Positions 58,719 to 64,000 of a stretch of 64,000 nt of DNA are shown piece after piece (position 1 is the stretch's first letter; every line of letters starts with the position of its first letter). The position numbers and the translations under genes are program-made. The stretch covers positions 24,620,934 through 24,684,933 of the forward strand of contig NC_063151.1 in assembly GCF_020921035.1 (NCBI RefSeq). The letters are read 5' to 3'. The DNA comes from Rhodamnia argentea (taxonomy: Eukaryota > Streptophyta > Magnoliopsida > Myrtales > Myrtaceae). The notes beneath the pieces are model-generated. The model saw nothing but the letters and a program-made list of their open reading frames with translations, was not told the DNA's origin and ran no database searches.

Positions 58719-59202
58719 TAATGAGGATGAGAAAAAGCTTAGGAGGGATCTTTGAGGTTGCCTTGCCGGATGTTTTATCGTGCTTCTTGATGTTCATCGC
58801 CCGCCCGTTTCTTTCTTCCTTTTCTTCTTGGGTTGTTGTCCTGTTTTGTGTTCGTTTTTGGGCCAAGGTGGTTGTAAAAATGCAGGAAATGGTGTGTTGC
58901 TCAAGAGTGAATTGCATATTTTCCTACACTAGAGTAATTTAAAGGAAGATGCTAGCATATAGTCTAACAAGACTGTCATTATTTTTGGCCCACGATTTTT
59001 CAATTAATGAGTGTTTTGTGCAAAACACGCGATGATGATGTGTGGATTTATGGTCAGAAATAATCGACAATCTTGTCAGATCGTTATTAAAGCAATTTTC
59101 TAATTTAAATGCCTGCAGCAATGATGTCTCTAAAAACTGTCCGTAATTATACCAATAGAGAAGGGCTTAGGTGAACAATAAACATTAGGAAATTGTTTAA
59201 CT
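58719..59202 (+). other. 3' untranslated region and flank of the plus-strand HSP70
   Basis: T/G-rich trailer without protein-like frames. An in-frame second stop is present directly after the first (TGA TAA). Confidence 0.45.
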
Positions 59203-59853
59203 GGCCGTCTCCCAAAGTCAGACGGCAGAATGGTCGCCTAATGGCTACAAAACTCGTTTGTGGAAATTCAATCACTTGCGGATCTGGATTCACCGACTCC
59301 TCATTTTTTTTTCCTTTTAATTTTTTGTCTTTTTATTGTAAGCTAAAATCAGAAGATAAATTATACAAGAAAATTACGTTTCTATTTCCTTGAGTTGTTA
59401 AGAATTGAGAATAATTAAGATGACAGTCTATGAGAGTGTCGGATCTACGCGCACGACATATCCGCTTGACATACTTGTCAATCCAAAGTTCATGTCTATG
59501 TGTATGGTTCAAATTGCACTGTTGAGTGACGGTTCTATCACCCAAGATAAGTCTTTAAGAATTTTTTCGTAATTGTGGAAACAATATCCACGGTAATCTT
59601 CTTCTTTGATCGGAGAATAATATCTACTATTTTAAAAGTTAAAACTTATTACTTGAATATTATCAATCGATTATGTTTCATTAGAACCTTGATTATCTTT
59701 GAATTTTAGCTTGCAATAAAAACACATAAAATTTTAAAAAAAAGGAACAGGGAGTTAAAATGATGAAATCAAATCAGTAAATGATCCGATTTCCACAAAC
59801 GAGATTTGTGGCCATAAGTTGACCGTCCCATTGTCCAACTTTGGGGGACGGTC
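59203..59853. mobile_element. element with unusually long terminal inverted repeats
   Basis: Left GGCCGTCTCCCAAAGTCAGA and right (in reverse) GACCGTCCCCCAAAGTTGGA continue as inverted copies for about 85 bp. Both include 'ggctacaaaactcgtttgtg' or 'ggccacaaatctcgtttgtg' and 'gaaatt(c/g)aatca'. The interior is AT-rich and non-coding. The target duplication was not resolved. It belongs to the foldback or Mutator-type class by structure only. Confidence 0.6.
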
Positions 59854-60508
59854 GCCTTAGCCGGATCTTAAATATTATTGCCTTAATTAGAGGCGTGCAT
59901 CGTCCCGTTTAATATGAGAGCTCGAGCGAACCAATACGTTTGGCATAGTCTTCGATTTCGAAAATTTGGACCCAAAATAACCAATTTGGAGATCCGGACC
60001 GATAGGATCAAACGGCCGAACCGATTTAGAGTATTTTGTTTTATGGCAAAATGTAAAAGATTATTTGTGAGAGTAATCACTTTATACTAGTAATTTTTTT
60101 TTGTGATTAGTAATTTTATCTTACACTAAATTAATTTTTATTATATGTAAGAACTTTTGAGAAAGAAATTTTAAAAAATAACACTATCAAGTTTTAGCAA
60201 AACTGTCGGTTAGCTTTTGCTACCGCTGCTGGCTTGAATGAATTGCGTAGGATTCTTCATTTTTTACTCATTTTTATCTGTTCAACGTGGAGCGTGAAAA
60301 ACACCGTATAGACGATTCGATGAATTTTTCTTTTCAGCACGTGATGTATTTATCCAGTGAAAGAAATTTATCGCCGTATCGGGAATTTACCGCAAGTTAT
60401 TATTCCTCCCACCACCAATTTACCTACTCGTTTAACGATCGATATTCTTTTGATTAGAAATATGCTTTTGCTTTGAAGCTCGATTTGGCATTTGCTAATT
60501 TACTGCAT
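59854..60508. other. spacer with a small transposon-like remnant
   Basis: Around 59885-60045 are words such as 'ggcgtgcatcg', 'gagatccggaccgat' and 'cggccgaaccgatt', common in plant hAT remnants that start 'aggggtgagcatcggttcgg'. The rest is AT-rich without genes. Confidence 0.35.
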
Positions 60509-60517
60509 AATAAAAAA

Positions 60518-61758
60518 GGGCAGCGCTTTTTTCACTCTTTTTTTGATTTTGGCACTCCTTATTTTAATGTTTTGACGATATTATCCCTTGTGTGTGACCC
60601 ACTACTTTTATTGTAATCCTATAAAAGTAATCCCTTTTTTTATTTAATCAAACCTTTTTTATTTTGTTCCTTTTTTTTTTTTTCCTTACGGGTCCCACTT
60701 TCCTCCTGCTTCTTTCCCGGCCTTCGACGTTCTCAGCCATTGAAAGATCATTGTTGTCTCTCTATTTTCTCTTGCCGGCCCTTATCTTCTTTCCACGCCT
60801 TCCTGCTCCTCAAGTCGTAGGGCATTGAGAAGGTGAATATCAATGATGCCAACCTCATCGTTCTCGTATTCCCTATTCCCTTATTGTCTGAGTGGGCAAA
60901 TGCAGGGAGGAGGGGAAGTGATTCGTTGTCCATCATCCATGCTCCCATCGACCAGCTCCGAGCTCAATTACACGCTCATAATTTGTTTTTACTCGGTTGA
61001 TCTTCTCAGTATACTCTCTCTTTCTCTCTGTGTTAGATCATTTCTAGCTTTTTTTTTTTTATGTTGTTGTTGTAATTGATAAGTCATCGTGATCTTGAAT
61101 GATCCTTAAACTACGTACTTCCCTCATGTTCGTATGAGGTTGTTCGAATCTCAATGGTGTCTTTTATACAGGTTTCTATGTTCGCGATAACCCCAAACAA
61201 TCTTGGGTCCTTGTCTTGCGATTTCGCAAGATAGGTGTTGGCCAAGATCCACGGATCGTCATGTTGGAACAACCGATGCCGCTGCAGGAGCGAAGAAAGA
61301 GGAGGGAGACCACATCAAACCTTCAAATATTGAGCTGTGAAACACCGTTCTTTTGATAGGTTTAAATCGAAGCGGGCTTTACCAACCTGTGATGGTAGTT
61401 TTACACAAACATTAAGGGAGAGACGAAGGCAGCAAGAGAGTTTACCGCCCCCATGCTGGGGACTGTTCGCCGGGCCCTTGCTATCGACATATTCTTCACG
61501 AGAGAGAGAGATATGAAAAGTCAAGAAGGAGAAAGTGTGGAGAAGGAAAATAAATGATGCGAACAATAAGAAGAAGAAAAGTGTGACCTGCAAGGGGAAA
61601 AAAGAAGAAACAAAATAAAAAAGAGTCAATAAAATAAAATATGGGAATCGCGTTTTTTGAATTATAATTGAAGTGATGGATTACACGAGGGATAATATCA
61701 TCAAAACATTAAGATGATGAGTGTTAAAACCAAAAGAGGAGTGAAAAAAGGGCCGCCC
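60518..61758. mobile_element. Mutator-like non-autonomous element with about 140-bp inverted repeats (Pack-MULE candidate)
   Basis: The left end GGGCAGCGCTTTTTTCACTC and the right end (in reverse) GGGCGGCCCTTTTTTCACTC continue as well-matched inverted repeats of about 140 bp, through 'aatgttttgacgatattatc' and 'aatgttttgatgatattatc'. Flanking 9-mers aataaaaaa (60509-60517) and tataaaaaa (61759-61767) differ at one base, fitting the 9-bp target duplication of Mutator elements. The roughly 960-bp interior is not AT-rich filler. It has unique GC-balanced sequence (60710-61000 and 61140-61400) that could be captured host DNA. No transposase frame was seen. Confidence 0.68.
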
Positions 61759-61767
61759 TATAAAAAA

Positions 61768-62530
61768 TGCGTTTTGTACAATGTCCAAAGGTAATATAGG
61801 GTATGTCCATTTTGGGGTAAAGTTCGCGATAAAAGGAAATGCTTTTCGAAAAATTTATTTAAAAAAAAAAAGAATTTATTTTCCTAACTTTAAGCATGCA
61901 TATTTTCTTTGACCATAAATATTTTTCCGTTAATTCATCATTTTCAATAAATCACAAGCTTGAAAATTCAGAAAATTAGTTCGCGAATTTTTTTTTCATA
62001 GCGTACAAACACGCTCTTATTTGTGAAAGTCGAGCGCTTACTCTTGCATCACCGAAAAAATAATCTATTAGACACTTATTAACTTACCATTCTTGTACGG
62101 ATTATAGGATTTCCTGAAATTAATTAAGATGCAATGTGTAATGTGAACTCTTTTTTATTCTCTTATCACTAATTTTTCCTATTTTCGCTCGAGAGTATTA
62201 CATGCTGCGGCGGAGGGTACAATTGAAAGAATTCTATAAATTCGGGACCAAAAAAGCAACCGTCAACGGAGAAGGACGGTCAAGACGAAGCGCCGACGTC
62301 GTTTTTTCCCGCATCAGCAAAGCCGGAATGAAAACTTCGGCTTCCATCTTCTCCCTCCTCCTCCTCCTGCTAACCCAAATCCAACGTTCCAATCTCGTTT
62401 TCTAGGGTTTCGGTTCCTGTTGCATCTTGAAGGATCTGGTATTCACCTGATCAATCGAGCCTCCATAGCTAAAACATCCCGTCTAGTCTCGAAAAACCCT
62501 AACGGAACTTCTTTGCGCCCGCCCCGAGAC
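61768..62530 (+). promoter_or_regulatory. promoter and leader of the splicing helicase gene, with telo-box motifs
   Basis: A telo-box AAACCCTAA lies at 62494-62502, and its reverse form TAGGGTTT at 62403-62410, both within 130 bp upstream of the ATG. Telo-boxes are frequent in plant genes for translation and RNA-processing factors expressed in dividing cells. The farther upstream part is AT-rich with poly-A at 61861-61871. Confidence 0.5.
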
Positions 62531-64000
62531 ATGCCTGCCGCCCCGGCCGCCGATGGCGACGGCGGCTTGAAGAAATTGGAGTACCTGTCTCTGGTCTCCA
62601 AGGTGTGCTCCGAGCTCGAGACTCACCTAGGCTTCGGCGACAAGGTGCTCGCCGAATTCATCACCGAGCTGGGCCGGAACTGCGAGACGGTCGACGAATT
62701 CGATGCCAAGCTCAAGGAGAACGGGGCTGAAATGCCCGACTACTTCGTACGTACTCTTCTTACTATCATTCACGCGATTTTGCCCCCAAGTGATGGGGCT
62801 GATAAGCAGCAGGGGAAGAAAGGCGGCGATGGTGATGGTGGTTCCAAGGGTCCGTTCAAGGCTTTGGGGATTGCTGACAGTAAAGAGAGGGTGAAGGGCC
62901 TGGAGAGGGAGCTGGAGTTGGAGGTGCAACAGCGGAGGAGAGAGAGTGGAGAGTATGAGAAGGAAGAGAGAGATAGGGATAGGGACAGGGACAGGGACAG
63001 GGATAGAGAGAGGAGAGAGAGACACCGGGATAGATATGATAGGAGAAGTGACGGAGGGCATAGGGATAAAGAAAGAGACAGAGACAGAGATAGACATAGA
63101 GATAGAGATAGAGACAAGGATCATGAGGAGGATGATAGAAGGGGAAGGCATAGAGATCGGTACGAGAGAAGTCGAAGGGACGGCTATGAAGATCATGAGG
63201 ATGACAGAAAAGACACTGGGGATAGAAGGAATGGTAGGTATGATTCCAATGAACTGGAGCTATATAAGGTTTATAGAGGGAAAGTTTCTAGAGTGATGGA
63301 CACGGGGTGCTTTGTTCAGTTGAGCGACATTAGGGGTAAGGAGGGCCTGGTGCATGTTTCACAGATGGCGACCAGGAGGGTTGCTAATGCTAAGGAAGTA
63401 GTGAAGCGGGATCAGGAGGTTTATGTGAAGGTGATTTCCATCTCCGGTCAGAAATTGAGTCTTTCCATGAGGGACGTGGATCAGGACACTGGAAAAGATT
63501 TGCTTCCACTGAAGAAGAGCGACGGTGATGATGCTTATCGTACTAATCCAACTTCAGGGTCAAGGGATGGGCCTGTTGCCAGAACAGGTCTCTCTGGGAT
63601 TAGAATTGTGGATGAAGATGATGTGGCTCCATCGAGGCGACCCTTGAAGAGGATGAGCTCACCGGAGAGGTGGGAGGCGAAGCAATTGGTGGCTTCAGGT
63701 GTGTTGAAGGTAAATGATCACCCAATGTATGATGATGAAGGGGATGGAATGCTGTATCAGGAGGAGGGTGCTGAGGAAGAGCTTGAAATTGAGCTAAATG
63801 AGGATGAACCTGCGTTTTTGCAAGGACAGACCAGATATTCTGTGGATATGTCACCGGTGAAGATTTTCAAGAATCCTGAAGGGTCCTTGAGTCGTGCTGC
63901 TGCACTGCAGTCTGCTCTTATAAAGGAGAGGAGAGAAGTACGGGAGCAGCAACAGAGAACGATGCTTGATTCTATTCCAAAGGATCTTAATCGTCCTTGG
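62531..64000 (+). CDS. pre-mRNA splicing DEAH-box helicase PRP22/DHX8-like, N-terminal part (runs off the window)
   Basis: An open frame from ATG 62531 to the window edge, 490 codons without a stop. Residues about 13-78 (KLEYLSLVSKVCSELETHLG, then MPDYFVRTLLTIIHAI) are the conserved N-terminal helical region. Residues about 140-225 are an Arg/Asp/Glu-rich low-complexity stretch. An S1 RNA-binding domain follows at about 243-316 (YRGKVSRVMDTGCFVQL, GKEGLVHVSQMATRRVANA, LSMRDVD). The linker (GIRIVDEDDVAPSRRPLK, SSPERWEAKQL, MLYQEEGAEEELEIELNEDE, QTRYSVDMSPVKIFKNPEGS) matches the plant PRP22/DHX8 orthologue, for example At3g26560, almost continuously. The helicase core lies to the right of the window. 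The protein releases spliced mRNA from the spliceosome. The ATG is the only plausible start. The gene appears to have no intron over this length. Confidence 0.95.
   Translation, partial: MPAAPAADGDGGLKKLEYLSLVSKVCSELETHLGFGDKVLAEFITELGRNCETVDEFDAKLKENGAEMPDYFVRTLLTIIHAILPPSDGADKQQGKKGGDGDGGSKGPFKALGIADSKERVKGLERELELEVQQRRRESGEYEKEERDRDRDRDRDRDRERRERHRDRYDRRSDGGHRDKERDRDRDRHRDRDRDKDHEEDDRRGRHRDRYERSRRDGYEDHEDDRKDTGDRRNGRYDSNELELYKVYRGKVSRVMDTGCFVQLSDIRGKEGLVHVSQMATRRVANAKEVVKRDQEVYVKVISISGQKLSLSMRDVDQDTGKDLLPLKKSDGDDAYRTNPTSGSRDGPVARTGLSGIRIVDEDDVAPSRRPLKRMSSPERWEAKQLVASGVLKVNDHPMYDDEGDGMLYQEEGAEEELEIELNEDEPAFLQGQTRYSVDMSPVKIFKNPEGSLSRAAALQSALIKERREVREQQQRTMLDSIPKDLNRPW

Noticed and set aside
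62627-63196. 189-codon minus-strand frame rich in Ser/Ile/Pro
   Set aside because: It is the reverse of the Arg/Asp hexamer repeat of the splicing helicase.
1-64000. tRNA, rRNA, CRISPR, operon or bacterial-type features
   Set aside because: No tRNA A/B-box pair or rRNA segment was recognised by eye, and the window is plainly plant nuclear DNA. A covariance-model scan would be needed to exclude small RNA genes.
1-64000. A new multi-gene biological system
   Set aside because: The genes belong to unrelated known families on both strands, with independent promoters. Clustering beyond the HSP70 copies is not supported.

Overview
The window is nuclear DNA from a flowering plant, almost certainly a eudicot. 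The genes carry short GT-AG introns, the products are plant-specific, and AT-rich spacers are packed with small inverted-repeat transposons. GC-rich blocks of the type 'ctcgcc...ggcgag' inside some of these elements, together with the gene set, make me think of a woody rosid, perhaps Myrtaceae. That is a recollection-based inference, not something the sequence proves.

Layout, left to right. A small membrane protein gene (187-471, +) is followed by a five-exon gene for a plastid-type Rossmann protein resembling ketopantoate reductase (1624-4129, -). A 1.7 kb Mutator-like element holds a nested LTR fossil (5934-7598). Next come a WRINKLED4-like double-AP2 transcription factor (8479-12256, -) with a 9-nt micro-exon and an apparent GC-AG intron, and then about 5 kb of decayed repeats. 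An ASG1-like gene (18058-21502, +) lies behind a dense cluster of CACGTG boxes. A HEADING DATE REPRESSOR 1-like gene (23569-26166, -) is followed by a transposon-rich stretch (26.9-29.8 kb). An 818-residue disordered protein with a C-terminal RING-H2 finger (30476-34008, -) and the GPI-anchor enzyme subunit PIG-F (37266-39692, -) come next. After a hAT-like element and an unexplained 2 kb there is a non-RD LRR receptor kinase (43423-46618, +).

The right third is a cytosolic HSP70 cluster. It has an intact intronless gene (49907-51883, -), a truncated pseudogene made by a partial tandem duplication of that gene's 3' end (48651-49098), and a second intronless HSP70 (56760-58718, +) in divergent orientation 4.9 kb away. 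Both intact genes have heat-shock-element-like motifs upstream. After a long-TIR element and a 1.2 kb Mutator-like element with a near-perfect 9-bp target duplication, the window ends in the first 490 codons of a PRP22/DHX8-type splicing helicase (62531-64000, +).

The genes do not form a pathway. They are independent housekeeping, developmental and stress loci, as usual for plant chromatin. Heat, ABA and immune-type functions recur, but only the two HSP70 copies and the pseudogene are related by descent. Coding models were built by hand from reading frame, splice sites and phase agreement. Every multi-exon model sums to a whole number of codons. I found no RNA gene, and nothing that amounts to a new multi-gene system.
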